The notes under the pieces were generated by a model. The model was not told where the DNA came from. It saw only the letters and a list, made by a program, of their open reading frames with translations, and did no database searches. From assembly GCA_025357755.1 (NCBI GenBank), contig JANXOP010000302.1, positions 1-64,000 of the forward strand: a stretch of 64,000 bases of DNA, read 5' to 3'. Source of the stretch: Kofleriaceae bacterium (GTDB lineage Bacteria > Myxococcota_A > Polyangia > Haliangiales > Haliangiaceae). The position numbers and the translations under genes are program-made. Of this stretch, positions 18,633 to 28,723 are shown piece by piece. The stretch's first letter is position 1; each line of letters opens with the position of its first letter.

Positions 18633-20188
18633 GCCCGTCCAAGACGAAGCGGCCGGGTACGCGCTCGGGCAAGCCGAGGGCCGACAGCGTCGGGCCGACC
18701 GATGGATTCCGGACCGCGAAGAAGCGCTCGGCGAGCGAGCTGCCGGCGGATCTCGCGGACGCAGCCGAGGCGGCGCTCGACGATCTGCTCGCGGGTCCAG
18801 GCGATCGCTCGGTCAGCCTCTCGATCGATATCAGCGATATCAGCGATCTGGGCGAGGCCGACTTCTCGGACAGCACCGCAGGCACGGCCGGAGCCGCGAT
18901 GCCGCCAGCGCTCGAGACCGCCAAGCCACGTGCGAAGCCACCGGGTCCGCCGCCCGGCGCGCCCAGAGCTCCGCTCCCCAAGCCGCAACCGGTGAGTCCT
19001 CCACCGCGCGAGGTTGCTCCACGCGAAGTCCCGCCACGCGAGGTCGCGCCCCGCGAGGTCGCCGCACGCGAAGTCCCGCCGCGCGAGGTTGCCGCACGCG
19101 AAGTCGCGCCACGCGAGGTCGCGCCACGCGAGGTCGCCGCACGCGAAGTCGCCCCACGCGAGGTCGCGCCACGCGAGGTCGCCGCACGCGAAGTCCCGCT
19201 CCGCGAAGTCGCCCCGCGCGAGGTCGCGCTGTCTGTCAGCGACGAGATCGAAGAGACCCACCTCGTCGAGGTGCCGCAGCTGCGCTTCGCGATCTACGAG
19301 CAAGCAGAGCACCTGCGCGCGGCACGCGATGCGATCGTGGCCGCAGGGCATCTCGCGATCGCGGGCGCCTCGGGCACGTCCGGAATCGCGAAGATCGCCG
19401 ACGAGATCGTGACCGGTGTCGATGTCGTGCTCGTCACCCTACCGGGCGGCGAGGCGGTGATCGATATCGCGCTCGCGCAGGAGCCGCGGCGACCGATCGT
19501 GATCGCTTCGGTGACCGGTAAGCCGACCGATGGGATCCAGCGCGCCGTGCTCGCGGGCGCGGACCTCGCCACGACTCGACCGCACGACATCGAGGGCCTC
19601 GCACCGATCTTGCTCGCCGCGGCGCGGTTGCACACCGAGCGGCGCGCGGCGCAGAACGCGCGCGGTGCCGAGACCGTGATGCGCGCGAAGCTCGAGGAGC
19701 TCTCGGATCCAGATCTTCGCGGGCTCCAGCCACTCGAGACCTTCCAGCGCGTGCTCGAGCTCGAGTTCAAGCGCGCGCGCCGGTTCGAATATGCGCTCTC
19801 GGTCGCGCTGTTTGCCGTCGAGGTACCACCGCCACCACCGCCCGCCGGGATTCGCGGCATCTTGCGCGCGCGTGCCGGCAACGCGTTGATCCACACGATC
19901 CGCGACATCGATCTCGCGACCCAGCTCGATCACGAGCGCTTCCTCGTGCTCCTGCCGTACACCGATCTCACCGGTGCCGCGGGCCTGGGTCGTCGCGTGA
20001 TCGCCGCGGTCGCGCAAGGCGATCCGGTGGTCTCGGGCGGACGCTCGTTCCTACCGCGCGTCGTCGGAGCGGTCGCGGGTGCGCGGCCCGGCCAGGAGCT
20101 CAGCTTCTCGAAGCTGATGAAGGAAGCGACCCTCGCACTCGCGCAAGCGCGCAGGGACGGCGCCGAGCTCGCCGTTCAGCCGACATGA
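18629..20188 (+). CDS. Degenerate receiver + GGDEF-like protein with REVAP repeat linker
   Basis: The 519-aa product is overlapped by xseA upstream and aroE downstream (GTGA and ATGA junctions). Residues 1-125 are basic then acidic and disordered. Residues 127-201 are fifteen tandem REVxx pentapeptides. Residues about 215-335 look like a response-regulator receiver without clear phospho-acceptor signature (GVDVVLVTLPGG). Residues about 340-510 resemble a GGDEF fold: RRFEYALSVALFAVEV, then DHERFLVLLPYTDLTGA where active enzymes have GGDEF. I therefore infer a regulator without diguanylate cyclase activity. The pairing with xseA and aroE suggests only cotranscription. Confidence 0.75.
   Translation: MSPSKTKRPGTRSGKPRADSVGPTDGFRTAKKRSASELPADLADAAEAALDDLLAGPGDRSVSLSIDISDISDLGEADFSDSTAGTAGAAMPPALETAKPRAKPPGPPPGAPRAPLPKPQPVSPPPREVAPREVPPREVAPREVAAREVPPREVAAREVAPREVAPREVAAREVAPREVAPREVAAREVPLREVAPREVALSVSDEIEETHLVEVPQLRFAIYEQAEHLRAARDAIVAAGHLAIAGASGTSGIAKIADEIVTGVDVVLVTLPGGEAVIDIALAQEPRRPIVIASVTGKPTDGIQRAVLAGADLATTRPHDIEGLAPILLAAARLHTERRAAQNARGAETVMRAKLEELSDPDLRGLQPLETFQRVLELEFKRARRFEYALSVALFAVEVPPPPPPAGIRGILRARAGNALIHTIRDIDLATQLDHERFLVLLPYTDLTGAAGLGRRVIAAVAQGDPVVSGGRSFLPRVVGAVAGARPGQELSFSKLMKEATLALAQARRDGAELAVQPT
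19007..19231 (+). repeat. 15-bp tandem repeat, 15 copies, encoding REV(A/P)(P/A)
   Basis: Fifteen contiguous 15-bp units inside the gene at 18629-20188. Each encodes Arg-Glu-Val plus two residues, mostly AP or AA, with PP, PL and AL variants. Units differ mainly at third codon positions (CGCGAGGTC versus CGCGAAGTC), and larger two- or three-unit blocks recur, pointing to expansion by slippage or unequal exchange. The unit keeps frame, so copy changes only alter linker length. Confidence 0.95.
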
Positions 20189-20988
20189 AGCAGGCCGTGG
20201 TGATCGGTTGGCCGGTCGAGCACTCGAAGAGCCCGACGATGATGAATGCCGCGTTCGCCGCGTGCGGCATCACCGCCGAGATGATTCGCATCGCCGTTCC
20301 GCCCGAAGGCTTCGCGCAAGCGATCGCCGATCTCCGGGCCCGACCGATGCTCGGCGCGAGCGTGACCGTGCCGCACAAGCTCGCGGCGCACGCGCTGTGC
20401 GACGAGCTGTCGCCCGCGGCGCGCGCGATCGGCGCGGTCAACTGTCTCGCGCTCGAAGACACGACGCTCGTCGGTCACAACACCGATGCGCCGGGCTTCG
20501 TCGATGCCACGCTCGCCGCGGGCATGCACCTCGGTAATTCACGCGTCGTCTTGCTAGGGGCGGGTGGTGCGGCACGTGCGGTCGCATACGGATGTCGCGA
20601 AGCAGGCGCTCAGGTCGAGGTCGTCGCGCGGCAGCCAGAGAGCGTGACGTGGACGCGCGCTCGCCCCTGGAGTGCACTCGAGGCGCTGTTCACCGCGTCC
20701 GATCTCGTCGTCGATTGCACCTCGGCCGGCCTCGATCGCGAACGAGATGCCGAGCTCGTCGCCTCGCTACCGTTCGAGGCGCTTGCACATCGCGCGTGGG
20801 TTGCAACGCTCGTCTATCACGCAAAGACGATCTTCATCGAACGCGCGCAGGCGCTCGGTCATTCCACCCTCGATGGTCGCGCGATGCTCGTCCATCAAGG
20901 TGCACGCGCGTTCACGCTGTGGACGGGAGTTGCAGCCCCGATCGACGTGATGGCAGCGGCGTTATCGAGCACGCTACCTGCAGTTTGA
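20185..20988 (+). CDS. aroE: Shikimate dehydrogenase
   Basis: AroE reduces 3-dehydroshikimate to shikimate with NADPH in aromatic amino-acid synthesis. The 267-aa protein has the shikimate-binding WPVEHSKSP (9-17), VTVPHK with catalytic Lys65, GHNTDAPGF with Asp101, the nucleotide-binding GAGGAARAVAYGC and the C-terminal MLVHQGARAFTLWTG. The usual Pro in the family's D-x-x-Y-x-P-x-x-T stretch is replaced (LVYHAKTIF), a small deviation. ATG 20185 overlaps the preceding stop by four bases. No other aro genes are adjacent. Confidence 0.94.
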   Translation: MKQAVVIGWPVEHSKSPTMMNAAFAACGITAEMIRIAVPPEGFAQAIADLRARPMLGASVTVPHKLAAHALCDELSPAARAIGAVNCLALEDTTLVGHNTDAPGFVDATLAAGMHLGNSRVVLLGAGGAARAVAYGCREAGAQVEVVARQPESVTWTRARPWSALEALFTASDLVVDCTSAGLDRERDAELVASLPFEALAHRAWVATLVYHAKTIFIERAQALGHSTLDGRAMLVHQGARAFTLWTGVAAPIDVMAAALSSTLPAV

Positions 20989-20998
20989 TTGCAGCACG

Positions 20999-21832
20999 GT
21001 GACCAACCCCTCGAAGTCTCGTGTCGCGAAGCTGGGCGCTGCCCTTGTCGTGTGCCTGGGATTCACAGGATCCCATGTCGCATGGGCCGATGACGCCCTG
21101 TTCCCGTTGGACCCGGACGACCCCGTGCCGAGCAAGATCGACACGTCGCTGGGCGGACCGCCTCGTGCCGACCTCTATGTCGAAGATCCCTACGCGCCTC
21201 ATGAGACCTCGGGCTCCGAAGCGCGCCTCGGGACGGTGGTTGGCTACGTCTACGGCGAGCCCGATACCGTGCTCGCGATCGGTGCGTCGGTCGCCGGCGG
21301 CTATCGGTTCGGTCGGCTGACCCTCGAGTCCGAGCTCACGATGCTCGAGCTCCGTGGTCACGGCACGATCATGACGCCGCTCGGACCCGCGGATGGTGAC
21401 ATCGGCATCGGTCGTGGCGAACGGCTCTCCGCGATCGCGCGCTACGACGTCATCCGGCTCGACTCGCACGTGGTCGGCGCGAACTCGATGATGTCGATCT
21501 ACGTGGAAGGCGGCCTGGGCACCGCGTGGAATCACTGGTCACAGCCCAGTTACAACGAAGCGCCGCGCACCGTTCCGAACGACACCAAGCAAGTCGAAGG
21601 TCAGTTTGGCTTCGGCATCACGCTCGATCATCGGCTGCAGGAACCGATCGGCTTTCCGCGCCGCATCGCGTGGTTTCTCGGCTGGCGAATGGCGCTCGCA
21701 CCACATCAGGCGATGACCGGTACGCTGTGCCGAGGCATCACGTGCGACATCGTCACGTCGAAGGACGACACCAGCACGAGCTACGTCGACCGCTCGATGC
21801 TGTTCCAGTCGAGCCTCCAGTTTACGTTTTGA
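20999..21832 (+). CDS. Probable outer-membrane beta-barrel protein
   Basis: The 277-aa product (GTG start) has a signal peptide (KLGAALVVCLGFTGSHVAWA), a proline-rich N-terminal stretch (LFPLDPDDPVPSK), then alternating polar/nonpolar strands such as LAIGASVAGGYRFGRLTLESELTML and IYVEGGLGTAWNHW, and ends in Phe (SSLQFTF), the usual C-terminal signature of BAM-inserted barrels. Two Cys near the end (TLCRGITCDI) may form an extracellular-loop disulfide. It begins 10 bases after aroE. Another barrel-like gene lies at 22216; the two share layout but not obvious sequence identity. Confidence 0.72.
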   Translation: MTNPSKSRVAKLGAALVVCLGFTGSHVAWADDALFPLDPDDPVPSKIDTSLGGPPRADLYVEDPYAPHETSGSEARLGTVVGYVYGEPDTVLAIGASVAGGYRFGRLTLESELTMLELRGHGTIMTPLGPADGDIGIGRGERLSAIARYDVIRLDSHVVGANSMMSIYVEGGLGTAWNHWSQPSYNEAPRTVPNDTKQVEGQFGFGITLDHRLQEPIGFPRRIAWFLGWRMALAPHQAMTGTLCRGITCDIVTSKDDTSTSYVDRSMLFQSSLQFTF

Positions 21833-21857
21833 GCGCCCGGCCGCCTGCACGCTCGGC

Positions 21858-22181
21858 TTACTGGATAGGAGCGTTGTTGTTCGGCGAGAGGGTCGGCGGA
21901 GGCGGGACGCCGTTGCTCTTCATGGCCGGTTCGCTGCCAGATTTCGGGCCGTTGCACTGCACGTCGTCGACGCACTCGCCGTTCGAGGTCGAGCACTCCA
22001 TGCGTACCGCCATGGCGTACTGCGGCGTGATCTCCTTGTCGTCCGTGACAGGAATCGTCTTACAACAGCAGGTCGGGGCCGTATCGGAGCCCTCGTTGAC
22101 GAGCGCGCTTTCTTTTTTCGGTGCGGAGCCGCACGCGATGACGACGGTCGTGACAAAGAGCGAGGCCAAAACAATCCGCAT
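21858..22181 (-). CDS. Small cysteine-rich lipoprotein
   Basis: This 107-aa protein has a lipoprotein signal (IVLASLFVTTVVIACGSA, lipid Cys 17). The mature part contains a CCC triplet (TAPTCCCKTIP) and three more Cys (MECSTSNGECVDDVQC), followed by a Pro-rich tail. This could be a disulfide-knotted or metal-binding surface protein. It lies on the opposite strand between two barrel-like genes. No family recognised. Confidence 0.7.
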   Translation of the reverse strand: MRIVLASLFVTTVVIACGSAPKKESALVNEGSDTAPTCCCKTIPVTDDKEITPQYAMAVRMECSTSNGECVDDVQCNGPKSGSEPAMKSNGVPPPPTLSPNNNAPIQ

Positions 22182-22215
22182 GGCCAGGTCCTAACACGAT
22201 CTGTATGCTCGCAGG

Positions 22216-22854
22216 ATGTCGAAGGTCGCCGTCGTAGTCGTGTCGTCGCTGTTGGGCTTCTCGACGATCGCCACTGCCGAGAACGGACCGACGATGCGGT
22301 TCGGTCTCACGGGCGCGATCAGGAACGGCGATGCACCAGATAAATGGGAAGCCGGTCCCGCGATCGGGCTCGGGCTGCGCAGCGGTCCTTTCGTCGGCGA
22401 GATCGAATATGCGTATCTGAGCTTCTTCGATCCCGATACGGTCGGTGCGGGCGTGCAGCGCGTTGGCCTCTCGCTGCGCGCCGATGTGATCCGTTCGTTC
22501 GCAACGCACTGCTTGTTCCGCGGCGGTTGCACGCGCGCGCAATCCCTGTGGGTCGAAGGTGGCGCGGGCGAGCGCTTCGGGCAGTGGCAGCTCGATGCCT
22601 CGCACGTGACGCCGGTCGGCGATCATCAACCCGAAGCGCATCTCTCGGTCGGCATCGAAGTCGACAACCAGACTCGCCCGATGCGCAATGGCTTCCAGCT
22701 CGGCGTCCGCTTCGCGATCGCACCGCGCGGCAGCGATCAGAGCTCCGCGTGCAGGAGCACCGGCGGCTGCATGTCGACGACGGGAGACCTCTCGAACCAC
22801 GGTGGTTACGCGACCTCGGTGCTCGTCGAGTGGATGTTCCTGTTCGGTCACTGA
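22216..22854 (+). CDS. Small outer-membrane-barrel-like secreted protein
   Basis: The 212-aa protein has a signal peptide (KVAVVVVSSLLGFSTIATA) and a run of amphipathic strands (MRFGLTGAIRNG, AIGLGLRSGPFVGEIEYAYL, QRVGLSLRADVIRSF, LSVGIEVDNQ, FQLGVRFAIAP), ending VLVEWMFLFGH. It looks like an eight-stranded outer-membrane barrel. Two Cys pairs (HCLFRGGC, ACRSTGGC) fall in predicted loops. It is divergent from the Cys-rich lipoprotein gene with 34 bases between starts. The GTG start of the kinase gene follows the stop by about 27 bases. Confidence 0.7.
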   Translation: MSKVAVVVVSSLLGFSTIATAENGPTMRFGLTGAIRNGDAPDKWEAGPAIGLGLRSGPFVGEIEYAYLSFFDPDTVGAGVQRVGLSLRADVIRSFATHCLFRGGCTRAQSLWVEGGAGERFGQWQLDASHVTPVGDHQPEAHLSVGIEVDNQTRPMRNGFQLGVRFAIAPRGSDQSSACRSTGGCMSTTGDLSNHGGYATSVLVEWMFLFGH

Positions 22855-22880
22855 TTCGAGCCCCGTGACATAATCGCGGC

Positions 22881-25800
22881 GTGCCCGGGGACTCCGACGA
22901 CCGCGACCGCCGAGCGCCCCTGATTCCCGCGACGATCCAGATGCCACGGGGTGGCGCACTCTCACCGGAAGCGACGACGCCTCCGCCGATCGGCAAGACG
23001 CTCGTACCCGTGTCCGCGGATCATGTCGCGACGAGCGAGCCTCCCGCGATGCCGTCCGTGCATCGCTACGAGTACGGCGCCGAGATCGCGCGCGGCGGCA
23101 TGGGCCGCGTGATCGAAGCGACCGATACCGTGCTGGGCCGGACCGTCGCGCTCAAAGAGGCGCTGTCGCTCGATCCCGATGTCGTGCGCAGGTTCGAGCG
23201 CGAGATCCGGATCACCGCGAGGCTCGAGCATCCGTCGATCGTGCCGGTCCACGATGCTGGCATCGCCGAGAATGGCTCGCCGTTCTACGTGATGCGCAAG
23301 ATCGGCGGGCGCCCGCTCGAGGTCCTCGTCGCTCGGGCCACCGAGCTCTCGAGCCGGCTCGCGCTGCTCCCACACATCGTCGCCGCGGCGCACGCGATCG
23401 CGCACGCCCACGAACGCGGTGTCGTGCATCGCGATATCAAACCTTCGAACATCCTTGCGGGCGAGCTCGGCGAGACGATGGTGATCGACTGGGGCCTCGC
23501 GAAGGCGATCGACGAGCACGACGATCCGCAAACGATGAGGCCACCCGGCGCGCGCTCCGTGCTCGAAGATCAGGATCCGGATGTGATCAAGACCCGCGCC
23601 GGGATCGTGTTCGGCACGCCTGGGTTCATGGCGCCAGAGCAGTTGCGCGGGGCGGCGCCCGACGAGCGCTGCGATGTCTACGCGCTGGGCGCCACCCTCT
23701 ATCACTCGCTCGCACGCAAGCCGCCGCACTACGCGAACCATGGTGGCGACATGATGCGCAAGGCGCTCGAAGGTCCGCCCGAAGCGCTGCGCGACCTCGT
23801 CCCTGGTGTACCGCCCGAGCTCGCGGCGATCGTCGACATGGCACTCGCGCACGATCGCAACATGCGCTACCCGAATGCGCGCGCCCTCGCGGACGATCTG
23901 CAGAGGTTTCTCACCGGTCAGCTCGTCGCCTCGCACCACTACTCGAACCGCGAGAAGCTGCGTCGCTGGGTGCACAGGAATCGCGCGCTCGTCACGGTGA
24001 CCGGCGGAGCACTCGCGATGCTGATCTTCGTCGGCGCGTTCGCGATCAGCCGGATCGTCGCCGCCCGCGATCGGGCCGATGCCGAGGCCGTGCGCGCCCG
24101 CGAGGCGCAGCAGACCTCGGAGACACAAAAGAACCTCGCGATCGATCGGTTGAACCTGGTCACGATCTCCGAGGCGCGGACGCTCGCGCAGACCGAGGCG
24201 ACGCGCGCGGTCGCACTCGTCAAGCCGCTCGTCACCACGGCGCGCTGGCGTGCGGTCCGGGATGTCGCTGCCGCCGCGCGCGCGCATGGGGTCGCGTTTG
24301 CGTTGCCCGCCTCGCCGCACACGCTGTCGCTCGAGCTCTCGCGCGATGGTCAGCGTGCGATCACCGCTGGCGATGACGGCTTGATCCGGATCTACGATCT
24401 CACTCGCAAGGAGCCGGTGCGCACGCTGTTCGATGCGCACGTCGCGACCCCCGCACGGTTTGGCGACGCCGAGCACACCATCGTGTTGTTCCGCGATACG
24501 CACGTCACGCTCGTCGATGTCGCCTCGGGTACGCATCGCGATGTCCAGGCTCCGACCCCGATCGAGCAGCTCCAGGTCGCGGGCCCGGTCGCGTACTACA
24601 CCGATACGCAGAAGGAGCTGTGGAAGCTCGACCTCGCGGGCGTCGCACCGGTCAAGATCGCGGTCGACGAAGCGATCGAGCAGATCGTGCCCTCCCCCGA
24701 TGGGCGCTGGGTGGCGCTCGCGGGTGCACAACACTTGTGGTTGATCGATCGCACGAGCACCCTGCCACCCGAGAGCATCACGGAGGGCGCGGTGCGGCAG
24801 CTCGCATGGCAGGCGGATGCGACGGAGCTCTCCGCACTGATCGACGAACAGGTCGTCGAGATCACGCTCCAGCCGACGCCCACGATCATCCATCGCTACA
24901 TGGCGGGCTCGCTCTTCGCGATCGGGCTCACGCGAGGCCGGATGGTCGCGGCGAGTCCGAGTGGCGTCGTCTGGGTGCTGCGCCAGAATACGGTCGTGCG
25001 CGCGAGCGGCAGCGATTTTTCGCTCGGGCTTCATAACTCGCGCGGCGACACGATCGTCGCGGGTCGACCGAGCGGCTTCACGGTGCTCACCGATCAGGGG
25101 GACCTCGCGGTGACGAGCCCCTCGCCGCTGATCCATGTCGAGGCGTCGTCGCGGAGCTCGTTCGTCGTCGGTGCGGCCGCTGGCAAGGTGCTCGTGTGGG
25201 AGCTCGACGCGATGCTGCCGCAGGTGTTCGGCGACGAGGCGACCGTCGCGGCGGCGTTCGTCACCGGCGATCAAGTGGTCGCGACCTATGTCGCGAATCC
25301 CGCGCAATGGATCGATCTGAAGACCCACGAGGTCTCCGACCTCGGCCCGATCGCGGGCATCGCGCGGCTCGTACCAGCTCCTGATGGCCGGCGCGCGGTC
25401 GTGATCGACGGGATGCACCACGGACGGATCGTCGCGCCCGTGGGCGCGCCCGTCGACCTCGGCGACGATCTCGAAGCCGCGGCATTCCTCGATGACAAGC
25501 GGTTCGTCCTCGCGACCTCGGCGGGCAAGATCGCGATCGGGGACAAGGTGCTCGTACAGCGCGCTGGCGCAGTCACGGCACTCGCGACCGCCAGCGGCGG
25601 CTGGATCGCCGCCGGGTTCGCAGACCGATCGATCTGGCGCACGAACCTCTCGAGCCACACCGAGACTTCGCTCGCCGTCGAGCTCGCCGTCGAACGCGAT
25701 GCGCTCGCCTTCGTCGGCGATGGGGATGTGGTCTACGGCGTCGGCACGGAGCTGCGCGTGTGGGCCGCGGATGGTACGAAATCGGTGATCGCGAAGCTCG

Positions 25801-26255
25801 GTCGCCCGATCGTGACGGTCGCGGCACTCGGGGATGGTCGGGTGCTCGCGATCGCTCTCGATGGCAGTGCGGCGATCGCCGACAAGCTACGACCAGGTGA
25901 CGCCCTGCCGATCGCGTTGCCGCTGACGAACCCGTCGCTCGCCGTGGACGGTTCCTTGGTCGGCGCGCTCGCGATGAACGGAACGATCGAGCTGTACGAT
26001 CCGGTGATCAACGAACGGTGGACGCTCGCGGAGCCCCGCGATCCCGAGATCCCGAATGCCGTCCAGACGCATCGCGCGTTCGTGCGCAGCGTGGCGCTCG
26101 CGCCCGATGGCCGGCGCCTGCTCGCGATCACCGCGAATCACCTACTGGTCTGGACGGTCGCGCTGCCGCCCTCCGTCTCGGCCACCGCCGCGTGGGCCGA
26201 GGCACTCTCGAACGCGACGGCGAGCGCGTCCGGGACCCTCGAATGGAAGCTCTAG
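22881..26255 (+). CDS. Membrane Ser/Thr protein kinase with C-terminal beta-propeller-like region
   Basis: The 1124-aa protein is a Hanks-type kinase. N-terminal 60 residues are Pro-rich; the kinase domain spans about 62-345 with IARGGMGRV (69-77), the ATP Lys92 in [14 protein letters not shown] (Asp185), DWG (203-205) in place of DFG, and the [10 protein letters not shown] activation-end motif. A juxtamembrane basic stretch precedes one helix (368-393, [17 protein letters not shown]), then a short coiled coil. The rest (about 440-1115) is a series of WD40-like strands ([21 protein letters not shown] is a clear unit). I infer a membrane kinase whose extracytoplasmic propeller senses a ligand or binds partners. 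This design is common in myxobacteria. Confidence 0.9.
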   Translation: MPGDSDDRDRRAPLIPATIQMPRGGALSPEATTPPPIGKTLVPVSADHVATSEPPAMPSVHRYEYGAEIARGGMGRVIEATDTVLGRTVALKEALSLDPDVVRRFEREIRITARLEHPSIVPVHDAGIAENGSPFYVMRKIGGRPLEVLVARATELSSRLALLPHIVAAAHAIAHAHERGVVHRDIKPSNILAGELGETMVIDWGLAKAIDEHDDPQTMRPPGARSVLEDQDPDVIKTRAGIVFGTPGFMAPEQLRGAAPDERCDVYALGATLYHSLARKPPHYANHGGDMMRKALEGPPEALRDLVPGVPPELAAIVDMALAHDRNMRYPNARALADDLQRFLTGQLVASHHYSNREKLRRWVHRNRALVTVTGGALAMLIFVGAFAISRIVAARDRADAEAVRAREAQQTSETQKNLAIDRLNLVTISEARTLAQTEATRAVALVKPLVTTARWRAVRDVAAAARAHGVAFALPASPHTLSLELSRDGQRAITAGDDGLIRIYDLTRKEPVRTLFDAHVATPARFGDAEHTIVLFRDTHVTLVDVASGTHRDVQAPTPIEQLQVAGPVAYYTDTQKELWKLDLAGVAPVKIAVDEAIEQIVPSPDGRWVALAGAQHLWLIDRTSTLPPESITEGAVRQLAWQADATELSALIDEQVVEITLQPTPTIIHRYMAGSLFAIGLTRGRMVAASPSGVVWVLRQNTVVRASGSDFSLGLHNSRGDTIVAGRPSGFTVLTDQGDLAVTSPSPLIHVEASSRSSFVVGAAAGKVLVWELDAMLPQVFGDEATVAAAFVTGDQVVATYVANPAQWIDLKTHEVSDLGPIAGIARLVPAPDGRRAVVIDGMHHGRIVAPVGAPVDLGDDLEAAAFLDDKRFVLATSAGKIAIGDKVLVQRAGAVTALATASGGWIAAGFADRSIWRTNLSSHTETSLAVELAVERDALAFVGDGDVVYGVGTELRVWAADGTKSVIAKLGRPIVTVAALGDGRVLAIALDGSAAIADKLRPGDALPIALPLTNPSLAVDGSLVGALAMNGTIELYDPVINERWTLAEPRDPEIPNAVQTHRAFVRSVALAPDGRRLLAITANHLLVWTVALPPSVSATAAWAEALSNATASASGTLEWKL

Positions 26256-26271
26256 TGCTACAACCACGTCG

Positions 26272-27768
26272 GTGATTCCGTTCCGTCTGTACGATTCGTG
26301 GCGCCATTCGAAGGTGGTGTTCGAGCCTCTGGTCCCTGGCCACGTCGGCATGTACGTGTGCGGCCCGACGACCTACGCCCCGGCTCACATCGGTCACGCG
26401 TACTCCGCGATCGCCTTCGATACGGTCCGTCGCTGCCTCGAGTTCCTCGGCTGGCAGGTCAAGTACGTCCGCAACGTCACGGACATCGACGACAAGATCA
26501 TCAACCGCGCGAACGAGCTCGGCGAGGATCCGTTCGCGTTGTCCGCGCGGTTTACGGCCGAGTACAACCGCGACATGGCGCGCTTCGGCGTGCACCCGCC
26601 CTCGGTCGAGCCGAAGGTCACCGAGCACATCTCGCAGATCATCGGCGTGATCTCGAAGCTGATCGCGAACGGCCTCGCGTACGACGTCGACGGCGACGTC
26701 TTTTACGAGGTCTCGAAGTTCGCGACATACGGCAAGCTCTCGGGCCAGACCCTCGACGATCTTCAAGAGGGTGCGCGCATCAGCGTCGACGAGCGCAAGC
26801 GTGCCGCGCCGGACTTCGCACTCTGGAAATCGGCGAAACCAGGCGAGCCGTCCTGGGAGTCGCCGTGGGGCAAGGGCCGCCCGGGCTGGCACATCGAGTG
26901 CTCCGCGATGACCGTGACGCATCTCGGCGAGACGTTCGACATCCACGCAGGCGGCAAGGACCTGATCTTTCCGCACCACGAAAACGAGATCGCGCAATCG
27001 CAGGGCGCCGACGGTCCGGACACGTTCGCGCACTACTGGATGCACAACGGATTCCTGAACTTCGAAGGCGTGAAGATGTCGAAGTCGCTCGGCAACGTCT
27101 TCAACTGCGAGCAGATCGCGGAGGCGGTCGGCGGTGAAGCGCTGCGCTTCTTCTGCGTCTCGCACCACTACCGGTCGCCCGTCGATTTCGAGGTTCAGGT
27201 GGTCTCGCAGGCGCCACCGGTCGTGCAGTTCCACAGCCTCGAAGCCGCGGATCGCAGCCTGGCGAAGTTCTACGAGACGTTGCAGCGGATCGACGCGTTC
27301 ATCGCGCAAGGTGGCGATGCGGGCGAAGGGGCCGTGCTGCCCGAAGCCGAGAAGCTCGTTCCCGATGCCCACGCTGCGCTCGCCGACGATTTCAACACGC
27401 CCGTCACGATGGCGGCGCTGCACGCAGCGGCACAGCTCGCGAACCGGCTGCTCGACGAAGGTAAAGGCCTCGACAAGCAGGTACGGAGGCGCACGCTCGC
27501 GCGGCTCGGCAAGGATCTCCGCACGGTCGGTGGTGCGATCGGCATCTTCGAGAGCTCGCCCGCCGCTTACCTCGCCGAGCGTCGCGCGCGCCTGGTCAAG
27601 TTGAAGAGCATCGATGTCGCGCTCGTCGCGAGCAAGATCGCGGAGCGCACCGCCGCACGTGGCGCGAAGGACTGGAAGCGCGGCGACGAGCTCCGCGCCG
27701 AGCTCGCGGCGCTCGGGGTCGCGCTGCACGACGGCACGGGAGGCACCGACTGGTCGGTGCAGGATTAG
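26272..27768 (+). CDS. cysS: Cysteinyl-tRNA synthetase
   Basis: CysRS charges tRNA-Cys in the cytoplasm. The 498-aa class I enzyme has the HIGH motif in [15 protein letters not shown], a zinc site formed by the Cys of MYVCGPT, the Cys of WHIECSAM and the His/Glu of FPHHENE, and the KMSKS motif in VKMSKSLGN. The C-terminal helical anticodon-binding part is complete. GTG 26272 starts the protein at IPFRLYDS, the expected first residues. The frame is open upstream to 26056, but that part is out of frame with the kinase gene and not real. The next gene begins one base after the stop. Confidence 0.97.
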   Translation: MIPFRLYDSWRHSKVVFEPLVPGHVGMYVCGPTTYAPAHIGHAYSAIAFDTVRRCLEFLGWQVKYVRNVTDIDDKIINRANELGEDPFALSARFTAEYNRDMARFGVHPPSVEPKVTEHISQIIGVISKLIANGLAYDVDGDVFYEVSKFATYGKLSGQTLDDLQEGARISVDERKRAAPDFALWKSAKPGEPSWESPWGKGRPGWHIECSAMTVTHLGETFDIHAGGKDLIFPHHENEIAQSQGADGPDTFAHYWMHNGFLNFEGVKMSKSLGNVFNCEQIAEAVGGEALRFFCVSHHYRSPVDFEVQVVSQAPPVVQFHSLEAADRSLAKFYETLQRIDAFIAQGGDAGEGAVLPEAEKLVPDAHAALADDFNTPVTMAALHAAAQLANRLLDEGKGLDKQVRRRTLARLGKDLRTVGGAIGIFESSPAAYLAERRARLVKLKSIDVALVASKIAERTAARGAKDWKRGDELRAELAALGVALHDGTGGTDWSVQD

Positions 27769-27769
27769 C

Positions 27770-28723
27770 GTGGCCTCCGACGACAAGAAATCGACCTCCC
27801 TCGTCTTCCAGCACGGCGAGGCCGCGCTCGAGCGTCCGATGATCGCCACCGATCTCGATCGCGCAGGCAAGGGCCAGCTCGTCTACGTCGGCCGCGATGG
27901 CGAAGTGAAGAACCCGGCGGCGGTGCAGAAGCGCCAGATCGCGGCGTACGTCACGTTCGGTGGAATCACCGCGGCCGGCGTGGCGTTAGCTGCGACGAGC
28001 TTCCCCGTGCTGGTGCCATTCTATCTCGCGCTCGGCGGCCGGTTCCTCGGCACGGTGCGCGCGGTCAAGCGCGTGAACGAAGCGAGCGTCGCGCTCTCGA
28101 AGGGCGACTCCGTGCTCGGACGCGCGCTCGCCGAGCCGGTCACCCGTGCGTGGTGGGCGCCTGCGCGGGTGCGTGCGCTCGCCGAGCTTCGCGTCGCGAT
28201 CGCGGATGCGCTCGAGGGTCACGGCGAGAAGGCGCTCGATCGCGTGCGACACGCGCGCGCGAAGCTCTCGCCGAGGCTGATCCAGCATCAGTTCTCGCAC
28301 TACACCGAGATCAACTTGCTCACCGCTCTCGGGCGCACGAAGGAAGCGCGCGCGATCCTCGAGGCGCGAGGAGGGGTGCCGCAAGGCGAAGTGCTGAAGC
28401 TGTCGTACTGGATCGCGGAGATGCATCTGTGGGTCGCCGAGCCACCCGCGCGGCTCGATCTCGACGACGGCGAGCTGCACGATCGGATGCGTAAGGGGCT
28501 CTCGATGACGGCGGGTGCGGATCTATTGCTGCTGTGCTCGTGGGCGTATGCGTTCAAAGGCGAGCACGACGAAGCGCGCTTTGCGTGGCGCCAATCCAAG
28601 GAGCGCGAGGGCTCGCAGCGCCTCGAGATCTCGATGCCGAAGCTCGCGGCCTGGATGGAACAGTACCGAGCTCGGTATCCCGAGGTCGACGAGCCCGAAC
28701 CCGATCCGATCGACGAGCTCTAG
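27770..28723 (+). CDS. Membrane-anchored protein with helical-repeat C-terminal half
   Basis: From GTG 27770, one base after the cysS stop, the product has 317 aa. It has a charged N-terminus, a hydrophobic stretch at about 58-92 (AAYVTFGGITAAGVALAATSFPVLVPFYLALGG) that can form one hairpin or two membrane helices, and a helical, TPR-like remainder (ARVRALAELRVAIADALEGHGEKALDRVRHARAKL). No catalytic motif is seen. Its stop codon lies within a short tandem repeat. Cotranscription with cysS is likely; function unknown. Confidence 0.75.
   Translation: MASDDKKSTSLVFQHGEAALERPMIATDLDRAGKGQLVYVGRDGEVKNPAAVQKRQIAAYVTFGGITAAGVALAATSFPVLVPFYLALGGRFLGTVRAVKRVNEASVALSKGDSVLGRALAEPVTRAWWAPARVRALAELRVAIADALEGHGEKALDRVRHARAKLSPRLIQHQFSHYTEINLLTALGRTKEARAILEARGGVPQGEVLKLSYWIAEMHLWVAEPPARLDLDDGELHDRMRKGLSMTAGADLLLLCSWAYAFKGEHDEARFAWRQSKEREGSQRLEISMPKLAAWMEQYRARYPEVDEPEPDPIDEL

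Noticed and set aside
19007-19231. CRISPR-like array
   Set aside because: Units are 15 bp, contiguous, without spacers and in frame inside a coding region.
18506-19351. Minus-strand frame reading like pentapeptide repeats (DLAWRDFACG type)
   Set aside because: It is the antisense of the REV repeat. A 15-bp unit gives a five-residue period in every frame, and the residue order does not fit the A(D/N)Lxx consensus (Arg or Gly stands where Ala is needed).
22962-25658. 898-codon open frame antisense to the kinase gene
   Set aside because: GC-rich codon bias leaves antisense frames open. The protein is Arg/Asp/His-rich with no domain, while the sense strand encodes a clear kinase.
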